Below are positions 22,110 through 34,190 of a DNA stretch of 64,000 nt, in pieces (within the stretch, counting starts at the first letter, position 1; every line of letters begins with the position of its first letter). Location: assembly GCA_029959085.1 (NCBI GenBank), contig JARWIR010000031.1, forward strand, positions 5,332,001 to 5,396,000. Direction: 5' to 3'. A program made the translations under genes and the position numbers. The notes under the pieces are model-generated. The model ran no database searches. It had not been told where the DNA came from and saw only the letters and a list, made by a program, of their open reading frames with translations. The DNA comes from Nemophila menziesii. Lineage: Eukaryota; Streptophyta; Magnoliopsida; Boraginales; Hydrophyllaceae.

Positions 22110-23494
22110 ATGGAAAAAAACTTAGATAAAAATGAGTTTTCCTATATACTAAGAGACGTTCTCTTTAATCAAGGAATGTGATTTATTTTAGTTTCCATGT
22201 TGCAAGGAATAATAAAAATCTTGAACCCAATTACAATATGAGTCCCTATATAATGTGAAAATTGCAATATAGGCCCGCATTATTCTTCCTTAGGAAAGCG
22301 GTAAAAGAGTTGTGTATGACATGTAATTTTTCTCTCCTATAAACAATTGAAAAATATAGGATTAGGTTTTTCAGTTTTAGCAGCTAGAAAGTCATGCAAC
22401 ACAATTCAAACAAAAATATTTTGTATTTTTTTTATTCATACATATCATAAGTGTTGTTTGATTACAGGAAAGCGATCGTTGGTCATGACATTTCAAGAAA
22501 ATAGAACACTTATATAATTAACTTGGTCATGACTAATAAAGAGTGTGTTATTGGGTGTAAAGAATAACCATTTTAATATGTCATTGAATAATTTTGCACC
22601 GATATGGCATTTTTGCTCCAGATCCTGCTCATGCAATAGCTCTTGTTCCTGTCGGAGTATATTATTTATCGAAGTTATTTTGGTAGATGGAAAGGGAAAG
22701 AGAGGAAATCATATATCTTTTGCTTTTAAAGCTGTGCCGGAGAGAACAGCTGTGGAAATATGTCAAAAAATAATACTCCATCAAGTGAGTTCTCCATCAG
22801 ATCGGATGAAGGCATAAATTTAGTGGTGAACTTGAATTCAAGTCCATCAGATCAGTATGGAGTTTGTCCTAACTTTAAAAGTTTTGTGAAAGGCAAAAGT
22901 CACAGTTCAGACCTTCCTCAATTTTCTGCTCCAGATTCAGCTCTTACTCCAGATCATTCTCCTGCTCCAGCTCTTACACTAGATGCTTCTCCTCCTCCTG
23001 CTCGGTTCTAGCTCTGGTTCCTGTTCTAGTTCCTTCTGTTATACTTCCAGCGGCTACTAAAGACAACAACAGTCTCAATGAGCTCAGTGATCTTGCTTCA
23101 AGGTTGTTTGATGACCTGTCTCTGTTCGACTTTTATGCTTTTCAAGTAAGTTAATACAATCTTATCTAATTTTAAACATTTTACTTACCATTTCTCATGC
23201 TTTGTATGTCTCTCTTTATTTGTAGGATACATTTGAGGACCCTCCTGCTCCAGGTGCATGGTAATTATTTTTCCTAGTAAATAATTTGATTAATTCTTTA
23301 AATATGTTCCCATTGTAATCAACTTTTTTTTGGATCTTTCATTTTTTCAAGAAAGTGGGAAAAAGTCCCAGTCCTCTAAATCCAAACGCAGGCACAAGAG
23401 AAAGAGACAAGAGACTTCTGAGTCAGAAAATGACAGTGATGATGATCGTTGGGTTTTGAGACCCCATAGAAGGTCTAAATGGGTAGTACGAAAG
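22110..23494 (+). pseudogene. Family gene, unit 2 copy: SDEGINLVVNLNSSPSD protein, frameshifted
   Basis: Exon 1 from 22110 (MEKNLDKNEFSYILRD) has an extra T before the donor. Exon 2 (22468-22525) hits a TGA. The main exon from 22760 (MSKNNTPSSEF; SIRSDEGINLVVNLNSSPSD; VKGKSHSS; a proline-rich repeat of the SAL(T)PDPSPAPAL type) ends at a donor CAA/GTAAGT (23145). It has lost one C near 23001 (CTGCTCGG for CTGCTCCGG), cutting the frame before NNSLNELSDLASRLFDDLSL. Exon 23226-23253 encodes DTFEDPPAP. Exon 23352-23494 encodes a lysine/arginine-rich then acidic tail ending RWVLRPHRRSKWVVRK. A terminal exon is not seen. The protein would be small, low-complexity and nuclear-like. The family is unrecognised. 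Confidence 0.55.
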
Positions 23495-24060
23495 GTATGT
23501 CCACTTTTTCTAAATTAATTTTATTACCGTCATTATAAACAGTTTTGTTCTTTTAATCTTTACTTAAAGACACTCAAGTGTAACTCATAATGGATTAAAT
23601 GCACAAAACCACCTTTAACTATATCTAATCCATGATTTTGTCCATAAACTTTAAAAAACAATTTAAACCTTCTTAAACTTTTTTTCCGTTGTTGTTAACG
23701 GAGCATGCAAATTTACTATTATCCCCTTTCATACTACCGCACCTTTAACTCTTCATGACCCATTCTTCCCCTTTTAGTTCCTCGCTCTGAACACAACTCA
23801 TTTTTTGACCAAATCTTCCTTGACTAGATTTTCAATTAGATTTACATAAAAAAGAAGTCCAGAATATTTGTGGACCCATATGTTTTTGGATAGAATTGTA
23901 ATTTAGGGAGTGTTGAATATTATTTTATGTTGTGTTGTGGCACCTTTTGTTTTTTAATAGTTGTGTACAATTGTAACTAGGGTCTTTTGTCAAAATTTGG
24001 TTGTAATGTTTATCCCATCTGGTTGTGAGTGCTAATGTGCATATACCCTCTAATTCTGCA
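23495..24060. other. Spacer after the family gene, no gene seen
   Basis: Contains a stretch with CCACCTTTAACTATATCTAA, GTCCATAAACTTTAAA and CCGTTGTTGTTAACGGAG, a wording common in plant dispersed repeats, but no element ends are visible. The same spacer lies at about 32502-33060 and 56795-57360. Confidence 0.4.
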
Positions 24061-24348
24061 GATATAACCATTTGTGTAAGGGAGGGACTTGGAATTCAAC
24101 CTCAAAATATGATGCAGGCAAATCTTTTGCGAAACATTCACCGTCATCATTTGACAGGATAGCATGGTATTTCATAGATTTATTGGTCGCAAGTTTCTTG
24201 AGTTTTTATCTTTCTTGAATTTCTAAAGTCAAACAAAGATATTTATCATAAGTTATAACTCACACTTTGTAATTTTTTTCCTTATACTTATAAACATATA
24301 TCAAATAGAAGATGGTCTCATTTGCAGGTAAGATCTGAATTAAACAAA

Positions 24349-24752
24349 ATATTGTAAGAACAGCATGAGCATCTGGAACTTTTTGAATTTGGGTAATTTT
24401 TTCAAATTCAGCAAAAATAGCATGCAAAGTGTCGAAAAAATCTTGCATATCATATAAATAACCTATCTTTAGATATGGTCCTATATTTAATTCACTCACA
24501 TATTAAGAAATATGGCCCTATTAACAAGGTGTCAATATCTGCTCCAGGGCCATGAACCTATATAACAATATAACTCTTTAGATCTTCTTGACAACAAAAT
24601 TAAATCCAAAAGATATTACATAATATTGCATATTTTAATAAGTGAACTTACATCAAGGTGATAGGAGCCAAAAGTCATTATAACAGCATTTACATCTTCT
24701 ACTCTCCATGGAGTGTCAATTTCTTTACCCACATTTTTACAATCTACAGTAA
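24349..24752 (-). pseudogene. Poly(A) polymerase N-terminal fragment, unit 2 (antisense to the family gene)
   Basis: On the minus strand, exon about 24752-24652 reads VEDVNAVIMTFGSYHLD and ends at donor GAT/GTAAGT. The next exon, from 24557 after TATATAG, reads VHGPGADIDTLLIGPYF. A second stretch in another frame reads DMQDFFDTLHAIFAEFEKIT followed by QIQKVPDAHA. Plant poly(A) polymerases carry VEDANAVIFTFGSYRLGVHGP, GADIDTLCVGP and DFF...AE...VPDAHVPV in this order. The DID aspartates are catalytic metal ligands in the family. Frame change, a stop and absence of the rest of the enzyme make this a fragment. It could only act, if transcribed, as antisense or junk RNA. Confidence 0.8.
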
Positions 24753-24878
24753 CATTTTACATTTTGATCTAACCATGAAGATTGATTTTGTAGTAACACG
24801 CCACTAGCAAATGCATAATCACTTGTTTACTTCTTCTTGAGTTTTACAAAAGATTTTCCTTTTACTTAGAAGCTATTA

Positions 24879-25184
24879 TCACACAGAAGATGAAATTTTA
24901 GAGAAGTCATATGAGTTCATTACATAGCATATATAGAGAATGACAAAACTGCCCCTCAAGGTTGAAAAATTAGATTTTGATTTCAGTAAGTAATTGTTTG
25001 CTAACATAAATCTATATATAAAATCATCTAGGGGTATCCATACTAGAAGAAGCCGATCATAAGATGAGCAAGTAGCAACAAAAGCAAGCGAACCATGTTT
25101 ATTGTACGTTTCAATTACACTAGGTTTAATTCCATCTATCTTCACAATAGAAAATCCATTGTGCATAAGTGCTGTTAATACCAA
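24879..25184 (-). pseudogene. Unidentified open stretch upstream of the poly(A) polymerase fragment, unit 2
   Basis: A 101-codon frame: MHNGFSIVKIDGIKP, YNKHGSLAFVATCSSYDRLL, LVWIPLDDFIYRFMLANNYL. It recurs in units 3 (33885-34190) and 7 (58178-58483) with only a few substitutions. Lying just upstream in the same orientation as the polymerase fragment, it may be another exon carried along with it. It does not match the polymerase N-terminus as I know it. Function unknown; coding status uncertain because surrounding non-coding DNA is equally conserved. Confidence 0.3.
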
Positions 25185-26050
25185 TATCTATTTAGAGGAA
25201 CTAAAATGTTCTCCACATTTCTCTTTCAGACAATTCCTTGAACATGATAAGTACAAATGACCATAAATTTTATTCATCCTAAAAGAGAAGCTCAAAAGAA
25301 TTATAAAATCCAGTTTACAAATAAATGTCAATCAAAATATACTGACTTGAGGTTTCAAGTATATAAAGAAGGGGCAACATTTCCAGGATTCCACCTAATG
25401 TGAAATTCATGAATATGGATAAATTATTTTTATAGTTAATATTATGTTTCTAACAATTGGTGCTCTCTTTTTAATGGTTTTTTTGGTCTGGTTTTGAGTA
25501 TGGACAATTTTTCTTAATGAATGATGATTTTGGTTTGGTAATTTACTGTTTGTTTTTTCTTTAATGAATATATTGTGTTCTTTTATAAGGTTTTGATCTT
25601 TGGTACTGCATTTTGAAAGGTGGTGTACTAATTTTGGTTGAATGAGCATTTTTCTAATGTTCATAATTGTAAAAAATGATGGAAAAAAGCAGTTCACTGC
25701 ACAAAAGTTTACGAGGAAACTAAAGGACTGTAATTAAAATTAGCACGATTTCAATAAGTTTCACTTTTTACACACGCTTCAACCTTTAGGAACTATACGT
25801 ATTGCCTAATTTTCAAAAGGAGATAGAAACTCCTGCCTACATAGCCATAATATATGGAGACACCATGAAAGTGAAGATTATGCGATTCGTCAAAATTGTT
25901 ACCAATCAGTTTGAATCGATGCACTAATATATATTATTGGTATTTTAATTAATTATTTGTTTTTATTGATATTTTAAATTATTAAATGTATTCTTTAATG
26001 AATATTACATTTAAATATAATTAAAAACCATATTTTAAAAAAAAAAGTCA
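25185..26050. other. Spacer, no gene seen
   Basis: AT-rich; minus-strand frames such as the one at 25407-25697 look like chance. Ends with an A-run followed at about 26053 by GCGACTACTTGTAGTC, a CACTA-type hairpin motif like those at 8984 and 14034. Confidence 0.4.
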
Positions 26051-26070
26051 TTCGCGACTACTTGTAGTCT
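26051..26070. repeat. Isolated CACTA-type hairpin motif in unit 2
   Basis: TTCGCGACTACTTGTAGTC after an A-run, as at 14024-14042. Also in unit 3 (about 35058) and unit 7 (about 59347). It looks like a relic of a related CACTA subterminal region next to the copia fragment. Confidence 0.45.
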
Positions 26071-26128
26071 TCATTGACAATTGTATGTAGTTGGTTTTTC
26101 TATTATATAAATTTATCACTCTCGAATC

Positions 26129-26326
26129 ATGCCTCACATCTCAGTCCGAAGCATACTGGATGCTAACAAACTGATTGGTAACAATTTTGACGATTAGTAC
26201 CATAACGTGAGAATTGTTCTCATGCATGAAAAGGTCATTGATACGATCGATAAACCTCTTACTACTATTCCCGATGAGAATAACAAAGTGGAATGGGAAG
26301 CTTACATAAACCATTATGATAATTGA
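26129..26326 (+). mobile_element. Ty1-copia gag N-terminal fragment, unit 2
   Basis: Reads SVRSILDANKLIGNNFDD, stop, YHNVRIVLMHEKVIDTID, then KPLTTIPDENNKVEWEAYI. ILDANKLTGxNFxDWxRNLRIVL is the conserved start of plant copia gag polyproteins. The W of DDW is a TAG here and in units 3 and 7, so the fragment was dead before amplification. No LTRs or pol are visible around it. Confidence 0.8.
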
Positions 26327-26376
26327 CTATCAATTTATTACATTCAATACTTGATCGGATGATGGATTTCTTCAAT

Positions 26377-26378
<2 letters not shown>

Positions 26379-26460
<82 letters not shown>
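26379..26460. repeat. (AT)n microsatellite, unit 2 (~81 bases)
   Basis: Pure AT dinucleotide run between TTCAATTG and GCACATGGGA. The same site in unit 3 is about 62 bases and in unit 7 about 54 bases. Confidence 0.95.
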
Positions 26461-26465
<5 letters not shown>

Positions 26466-27167
26466 TGGGAAACCCAAAGAAAATAAAATGTCACTACCTA
26501 AGATAAAATATTCGGATATTTGAGGGTGGCCAATCATAATGACTAAACTCTTGGAAGGTAAAGTACCACGTTCCATATACAACTTAGTATAAGGTAAAGA
26601 GAACCTCTCCCATTCATTTCTATTACCAAACTAAGAAGTAATTTCATGGTGAGAACCTCAAAGTTTTATTGAAAATCCTTTATTAAGGCAACACAAATCG
26701 AAGAGGAAAAATTCTCATATCATGAGGTCTTGCCAAGCTAGATAGTCAAGAAGGTTAGAATTATTACGCCAAACAATTGCATAAGGTGTCCTTACCCAAG
26801 ACACATAGTAGTGTTGAGGTTGATTTCTAAGCTACCGACAATTGTTAGAAGGACTTTTGAATCCCGACTAATGTGAATGGCCCAATTCTTCCTTATATCT
26901 AATAACTATTAAATAGTTGAGTAGGTGGGTTACCCGCAAAAATTAAGCATACTTATCATCCCTTCTTATGTTTTTAGTATATTAATTATTTCTTTTGTTA
27001 ATCATTTATATTTTATTGCATATTAGTCCCATAACAAATACCCGACATATATTATTTATTTATTTGTCATTTATTTCGCAACTCTACATTATTTTACTTT
27101 CAGAACACATTTATTACAACATTGATAGTCCATCTAGCGATGTTAACCCAACACTTATTAAATTACT
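26461..27167. other. Spacer between (AT)n and the shared module, unit 2
   Basis: No gene is recognised. Includes a segment with CATGAGGTCTTGCCAAGCTAG and CCCAAGACACATAGTAGTGTTGAGG, which reads like retroelement flank. The short units 1 and 6 resume at the end of it (TTGTAAACGACCC). Confidence 0.4.
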
Positions 27168-30100
27168 ACTTGTAAACGACCCATACACTTGTGGGAAGTC
27201 ACCCTCTCAATGTTGATTTTATATCTCGCTTTGGGGGATGACAAGTACCCACCAATATATAAAATACCCTAAGTATAGTAGTTGATACAAAATACATAGG
27301 ATGGGTTTATACCCACCAAGTTGTAACTATATGTTGTTATAACATACCTTAAAAACAATTTCATTGAGGATTGAACAAGGGAAATGTTAAATTGGTTGGT
27401 TTACATGTAGTCGATGGGCATATACCAACCACCTTAAATAATCAGGTTTTCATTTTAAACTCTCACATATTAAGTTTAGTATTTCTTCGGTCTACAGAGT
27501 TCTTAATTTAGTTTACTGTGGGTTTACATAGTGCTTAGTGTTTAGTGTTAGATTTATTGTTGTTTATAGGTACTTGATCATGGATAATTGTGGGGTTTAA
27601 ACACTCACAATAAACACAAAAATGAATATGGTAATAAACACTATCATAAGATGTTTAACCAATCGCAAAAAGAAGGATAAACAAATGTATCTTTATACGT
27701 GACAATGAAAAAAGGGCATAACATTAAACATTTGTCTCACATAGGCTTAAAAAAAGTCAAGAAATATAAAATTCACTAAAAAAACATAAGCCATGCCCAC
27801 CTTCCTATATGGGGAATATTAGATGATAATTCGTACTGAAACATTAACTTTAGTATTAAAAATAACCAATACAATACCTAATACATACAAGTTTGTATAT
27901 ACCCACTAAATTATGCATACAAGTGGATATCAAACCAAAATAAACACATAAATTGGGGTATCAACCCAATATTTTATGTAAAAGTGGGTATACACCCACT
28001 AGTTACAAACAACCACAACAATGTAGAATAATCATCATTCCGTCAATACGTCATTTCTTGTATCCACCAAGTGAATACTCATAAATACAAAACAATTTTC
28101 AATGTTGGTGGGCTTATGAGTGTGATAAAATAATGATATATAATCACACATCTCAAAAACACGATTAACTCTCCGCAAGTGTACGGGTTGTTACAAGTAA
28201 TAATAAGTAAATAAAGTTCATTGCTCAGGCACTTAGGTAGTTATTTCAATTCGTGTTCAATACTTTTGTAGATTTTTTAAATCTTCCGATTTGAAAGATA
28301 AATATATGAAGTGTTTGATTTTTTAATAAATAATATAAATAATTATTCAAGGAAGATAGTAGTTAAGATTGCAAGTATGCGCCTAATCATATTGACTTAA
28401 TGGTTCTAGAAATAATTGGTTGTTTTTATTAACCAGGATTCTAAATTTTTCCTAACTCATGTAGGGGTCAACTTAGGAAGCTCACATACTCATATTCTAA
28501 GAGATTAAGACAAACCTTAGCGGCTACTTGGCTATTCAAGACCTTGGGTTAATTAGCGTACACCAACCGCGTATTCACAAACCAATAATTACAACACCTT
28601 GCCACTTTTGGGTGCAAGCTCAATTACTTAGTCTAATCAATATAATTTTTCCAATATTAGATAAGTATATTTTCAAGGTGTACACCCATTAGATGCAAAT
28701 CACAGTTTATTTTAAAACTCAAAACAACAAATAAAACAGTAAACCTAGATTTCTACATAAATAATTCTAAACTAAATAGAAATTAGTGCATAATTGAATC
28801 TTTGAATTAAAATATTAGAAATAAATTAAATACAAAATAATTATAATTCTAATTTACCCAAAGAATAGAAATAGGGAGGAGTAGAATTTATCCGGTGAAG
28901 CTCCAAACTTGAATCTTCCTTCTCTAGACCCTCATGATCTCTTTTGTGATGAATTATTGATGAAATGTAAGCTCTGGTGGCCAAGGAATGAATTTATAAT
29001 GTCAACTTTAGTGTATACATAGGTCATGGGCTAGGTTTAAATGACCTAACCCATCTCAAAAACGTTTTCCTCCAAGAGGGGACTAATTCGAGTCATGTTT
29101 TAACTTTTTCGTTACAGATCTGAGTTGTAAAATACCAGTAACCATGCGCTCCTAATTCAGAATCCCATATGAATATAAAATGGATCATCCAATTATTTTT
29201 AAATATCACGTGACATCGAAAACAATTCACTATCTAATTTTGGCCGACAACTGTTTCATATTTATAAAAATGGTTTCTTATCCATTCTTTGACATGTAAT
29301 ATAATACGTGTACCTAAGAGTTTCACATTTAACACATAAGTTACGCACAAATAACTCTAAATGTGAAAAATCTCCAAAAGAGGGTAAGAAACGAGAATAT
29401 ATCAAATAATAGGGAAAACCCCTCATCTAAGCACAAAAGGAACTTAAAAATATGTCTCAAGATAGGATTTATTTATTACCAAATAAGGGAGACATCAAAT
29501 GTCTTTCCATTGGATTGCAATTACTTCTCTAATGACACACGAGATAAAATTATGCACGTAGGATAGATATTTCTCGTGAAGATATATGAATATAAATTAC
29601 CCGTTCCATCAGCTAACTATATCAAATTTAAAAATTAACATGAAGTTAACACATTCTGAATATATTTATTGGATACCACAATAGAAACTACCGTTACCTT
29701 TTCTATCAAATTGTACTATCGGTCCCTGAAAATTTTGTCACAGACTGAAAGTGGGTATAAACTCACGACTGCAACTGTAGAGACCTTTGATATCAAATTG
29801 CCCTATAGATCCCCTGAACAATCTATATGGGTTTAAACTAAATAAATCGTTATATTGTGAATAGGGTGAAATACAAAATACCCACTACTAATTTAAACAA
29901 TACTATATAACAATTAATGGTTAACAAAAACACTTTATATGAATTAATATTATAAAAAAAATTAGTGTTATTTTAGAAAAATTTCAAGATTTAACAACTA
30001 TTATTCCATGTTATTCTATAATTTTCAGAAAAAAGAAGCAAAAACTAATAAAATTGCATTAAGTACACCTTATTTAACCCATAAAATAATATTTGTATTG

Positions 30101-30212
30101 TCTTTGAAAATATTGTTTCCGCCGATTAAAAACTCCTCTAATAGACAAGTTGTTCTTCTCTTAAAAAATAATAGTTTATGTATACGAAAGGTATGAATTA
30201 AGCCAAACTCGC
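27168..30212. other. Non-coding module, unit 2
   Basis: Counterpart of 18118-21179 without the 33-base direct repeat expansion. It carries the compact hairpin GTGGGTATACACCCAC near 27982. No gene seen. Confidence 0.5.
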
Positions 30213-31132
30213 ATCACGAAATGAATCACCATAATGCTTTACATGCCAAGAATGAGAAAGAGTGCTTGAAAATTCAATTTATGAAAGATTGTTTTTGCAA
30301 CGACCATATATATGATTTGGTTAATATATAAAAAGTTTAGTATGGATGGTATTTTCCCTAATTTAGAGTGCATAGTGAAAATTATTAAAATTCATGTTTA
30401 CCTATTTCTTTTCTCATTGTATACCCATCTCGTCCTTTTGGGAGATAGTTGACTTATGTTTTTTACCCACCAAGATTTATGGTATAGATTTTTTGTGGGA
30501 AATTAGATCAAACTTTTTATTAACTTAAACATATAAGACTTTCATCCAATATTTAATAATCCAATATTTAATCATAATAGTTAATTATAATAGCAAGACA
30601 TATGTAAATAGATTAATTAGAAAAGTTACCACAATTAATTTTTTAGGTTTAATATAAGGTACATTTCATACACTACTAAAAGTTATATTGAACCATTCAA
30701 TATAGGATGAAAGACTTTTCCTATTTATTAACCCAACACACAGAACGGAAGCCCAAGCAACACTGTTGGCAAATGGGCTGGAAAGAAGAGAAAAATTCAA
30801 TAATATTTACTTCCCATTTAACTACAATGTAACTAGTCTACACATCATGGGCCTTATCCATTCTTAGGATTTAAACAAAAATTTACCCTAATAACAAAGA
30901 CGCCGCCGCTCCTCTCTTTGTGTATATCGAGGTAAAGTTTCCTCTCCATGTACATATACATTGGTAAAATTAGGTAAAATAGTATTATATCTTACTCAAA
31001 TTTTTTTGTTGTATTTGTTTATATGGTTTAACTAAATTTAATTTAATTTTTTTCACAGAATAATTAAAAATTGATGTTCTTCTGAGTAATTTTATCGAGT
31101 CTTTTGGATTTGTAAAACTAAGAGTTTCATCA

Positions 31133-32501
31133 ATGGAAAAATCTTAGATAAATATGAGTTGTCCAATATACTAAGAGACGTTCTCTTAATCAAGGTATGT
31201 GATTTATTTTAGTTACCATGTTGCAAGGCACAAGAAAAATCTTGAACCCAATTACAATATGAGTCCCTATATAATGTGAAAATTGCAATATAGACCCACA
31301 TTATTGTTCCTTAGGAAAGAGGTAAAAGATTTGTGTATGGAATGTAATTTGTCTCTCCTATAAATAATTGAAAAATATAGGATTAGATTTTTCAGTTTTA
31401 GCAACTAGAAAGTCATGCAATACAATTCAAACAAAAATATTTTGTATTTTTTTATTCATACATATCATCGAGTGTTGTTTGATTACAGGAAAGCGATCGT
31501 TGGGCATGATATTTCAAGAAAATAGAACACTTATATAATTAACTTGGTAAGTTTATTAATCTATTGTTATGCTTCATATGATACTTAATAACAGATGATC
31601 AACCCTTAATATTTAACTCATTGTTCTAATGATTGTAAATTTTAGTTTGGTAATAGATGTGTTTAATTTAGATTAAAAGAATAAAAGCAAGTAATTGTGT
31701 GGATGATAAAATATTATTTGTACACAATTGAACATTAAACACACTATTAATAAAAGTTATGTAGACCAATAGTGAATACATAAATAAAGAGTGTGTTATT
31801 GGGTGTAAAGAATAACCATTTTAATATGTCATTGAATTAATTTTGCACCGATATGGCATTTTTGCTCCAGATCCTGCTCATGCAATAGCTCTTGTTCCTG
31901 TCAGAGTATATTATTTATCGAAGTCAGATCTGTGATTTTGGTAGATGGAAAGGGAAAGAGAGGAAATCATATATCTTTTGCTTTTAAAGCTGTGCCGGAG
32001 AGAACAGCTGTGGAAATATGTCAAAAAATAATACTCCATCAAGTGAGTTCTCCATCAGATCGGATGAAGGCATAAATTTAGTGGTGAACTTGAATTCAAG
32101 TCCATCAGATCAGTATGGAGTTTGTCCCAGCTTTAAAAGTTTTGTGAAAGGCAAAAGTCACAGTCCAGATCTTCCTCAATTTTCTGCTCTAGCTTCAGCT
32201 CTTACTCTAGATCATTCTCCTGCTCCAGCTCTTACACTAGATCCTTCTCCTTCTCCTGCTCCGGTTCTAGCTCTGGTTCCTGTTCTAGTTCCTTCTGTTA
32301 TACTCCGGTTATGTTACCATTGTAATCAACTTTTTTTTGGATCTTTCATTTTTTCAACAAAGTGGGAAAAAGTCCCAGTCCTCTAAATCCAAACGTAGGC
32401 ACAAGAGAAAGAGACAAGAGACTTCTGAGTCGGAAAATGTCAGTGATGATGATCATAGGGTTTTGAGACCCCATAGAAGGTCTAAATGGGTAGTACGAAA
32501 A
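31133..32501 (+). pseudogene. Family gene, unit 3 copy, two exons deleted
   Basis: Exon 1 from 31133 reads MEKS-stop because of bases lost in the A-run. The main exon from 32018 is open through the proline-rich part (SPSPAPVLALVPVLVPSVIL), longer than in units 2 and 7. At about 32298 the sequence jumps to the intron before the last exon, removing NNSLNELSDLASRLFDDLSL and DTFEDPPAP. The last exon (about 32357-32501) has lost its acceptor (CAAC for CAAG) and reads QETSESENVSDDDHRVLRP. A read-through frame of 122 codons runs 32018-32386. Confidence 0.55.
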
Positions 32502-33354
32502 GTATGTCCACTTTTTCTAAATTAATTTTATTACCGTCATTATAACAGTTTTGTTCTTTTAATCTTTACTTAAAGACACTCAAGTGTAACTCATGATGGA
32601 CTAAATACACACAACCACCTTTAACTATATCTAATCCCTGATTTTGTCCATAAACTTTAAAAAACAATTTAAACCTTCTTAAACTTTTTTTTCCGTTGTT
32701 GTTAACGGAGCATGCAAATTACTATTATCCCCTTTCATACTACCGCACCTTTAACTTTTCATGACCCATTCTTTCCCTTTTAGTTCATCGCTCTGAACAC
32801 AACTCATTTTTTGACCAAATCTTCCTTGACTAGATTTTCAATTAGATTTACATAAAAAAGAAGTCCAGATTATTTGTGGACCCATATGTTTTTGGATAGA
32901 ATTGTAATTTAGGGAGTGTTGAATATTATTTTATGTTGTGTTGTGGCACCTTTTGTTTTTTAATAGTTGTGTACAATTGTAACTAGGGTCTTTTGTCATA
33001 ATTTGGTTATAATGTTTATCCCATCTGGTTGTGAGTGCTAATGTGCATATACCCTCTAATTCTGCAGATATAACCATTTGTGTAAGGGAGGGACTTGGAA
33101 TTCAACCTCGAAATATGATGCAGGCAAATCTTTTGCGAAACATTCACCGTCATCATTTGACAGGATAGCATGGTATTTCATAGATTTATTGGTCGCAAGT
33201 TTCTTGAGTTTTTATCTTTCTTGAATTTCTAAAGTCAAACAAAGATATTTATCATAAGTTATAACTCACACTTTGTAATTTTTTTCCTTATACTTATAAA
33301 CATATATCAAATAGAAGATGGTCTCATTTGCAGGTAAGATCAGAACTAAACAAA

Positions 33355-33752
33355 ATATTGTAAAAACAGCATGAGCATCTGGAACTTTTTGAATTTGGGT
33401 AATTTTTTCAAATTCAGCAAAAATAGCATGCAAAGTGTCGAAAAAATCTTGCATATCATATAAATAACCTATCTTTAGATATGGTCCTATATTTAATTCA
33501 CTCACATATTAAGAAATATGGCCCTATTAACAAGGTGTCAATATCTGCTCCAGGGCCATGAACCTATATAACAATATAACTCTTTAGATCTTCTTGACAA
33601 CAAAAATAAATCCAAAAGATATTACATAATATTGCATATTTTAATAAGTGAACTTACATCAAGGTGATAGGAGCCAAAAGTCATTATAACAGCATTTACA
33701 TCTTCTACTCTCCATGGAGTGTCAATTTCTTTACCCACATTTTTACAATCTA
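33355..33752 (-). pseudogene. Poly(A) polymerase fragment, unit 3
   Basis: As in unit 2: VEDVNAVIMTFGSYHLD exon (about 33752-33657), VHGPGADIDTLLIGPYF from 33563, then the DFFDTLHAIFAEFEKIT stretch in a shifted frame (ORF from 33505). Lesions are shared with unit 2, so capture and decay preceded amplification. Confidence 0.8.
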
Positions 33753-33884
33753 CAATAACATTTTACATTTTGATCTAACCATGAAGATTGATTTTGTAGT
33801 AACACGCCACTAGCAAATGCAGAATCACTTGTTTACTTCTTCTTGAGTTTTACAAAAGATTTTCCTTTTACTTAGAAGCTATTA

Positions 33885-34190
33885 TCACACAGAAGATGAA
33901 ATTTTAGAGAAGTCATATGAGTTCATTACATAGCATATATAGAGAATGACAAAATTGCCCCTCAAGGTTGAAAAATTAGATTTTGATTTCAGTAAGTAAT
34001 TGTTTGCTAACATAAATCTATATATAAAATCATCTTGGGGTATCCATACTAGAAGAAGCCGATCATAAGATGAGCAAGTAGCAACAAAAGCAAGTGAACC
34101 ATGTTTATTGTACGTTTCAATCACATCAGGTTTAATTCCATCTATCTTCACAATAGAAAATCCATTGTGCATAAGTGCTGTTAATACCAA
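33885..34190 (-). pseudogene. Unidentified open stretch, unit 3
   Basis: Copy of 24879-25184 with small changes (KPDVIETY, WIPQDDF). See that entry for what can be said; identity unknown. Confidence 0.3.

Larger units (their letters stand above)
21804..30860 (+). repeat. Tandem unit 2 (long form, ~9.06 kb)
   Basis: Complete long unit: leader and first exons, main gene exons (22760-23494), antisense poly(A) polymerase fragment, copia gag fragment, (AT)n, non-coding module, promoter-like region. Relative to units 3 and 7 it lacks about 240 bases after exon 2 (join near 22527, CTTGGT/CATGACTAATAAAG). It retains the leader segment GCAGAAAAA...AAATAAAGCCC, which is missing from units 3 and 4. Confidence 0.9.

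Noticed and set aside
22545..22817. 90-codon frame over the start of the main exon of unit 2
   Set aside because: Different frame from the conserved SDEGINL frame; disrupted in units 3 and 7.
26265..26582. Frame with long YIYIYI run
   Set aside because: Translation of the (AT)n microsatellite.
26806..26820. TAGTAGTG as a possible CACTA 3' terminus
   Set aside because: Occurs in every long unit in ordinary spacer sequence, without subterminal hairpins on its inner side.
26995..27216. 73-codon hydrophobic frame repeated in units 2, 3 and 7
   Set aside because: AT-rich composition gives leucine, isoleucine and tyrosine by default; no splice or start context.
30008..30196. 62-codon frame (MLFYNFQKKEAKTNKI...) before several units
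   Set aside because: Lies in the promoter-like region, is frameshifted in unit 1 and has no recognisable domain.
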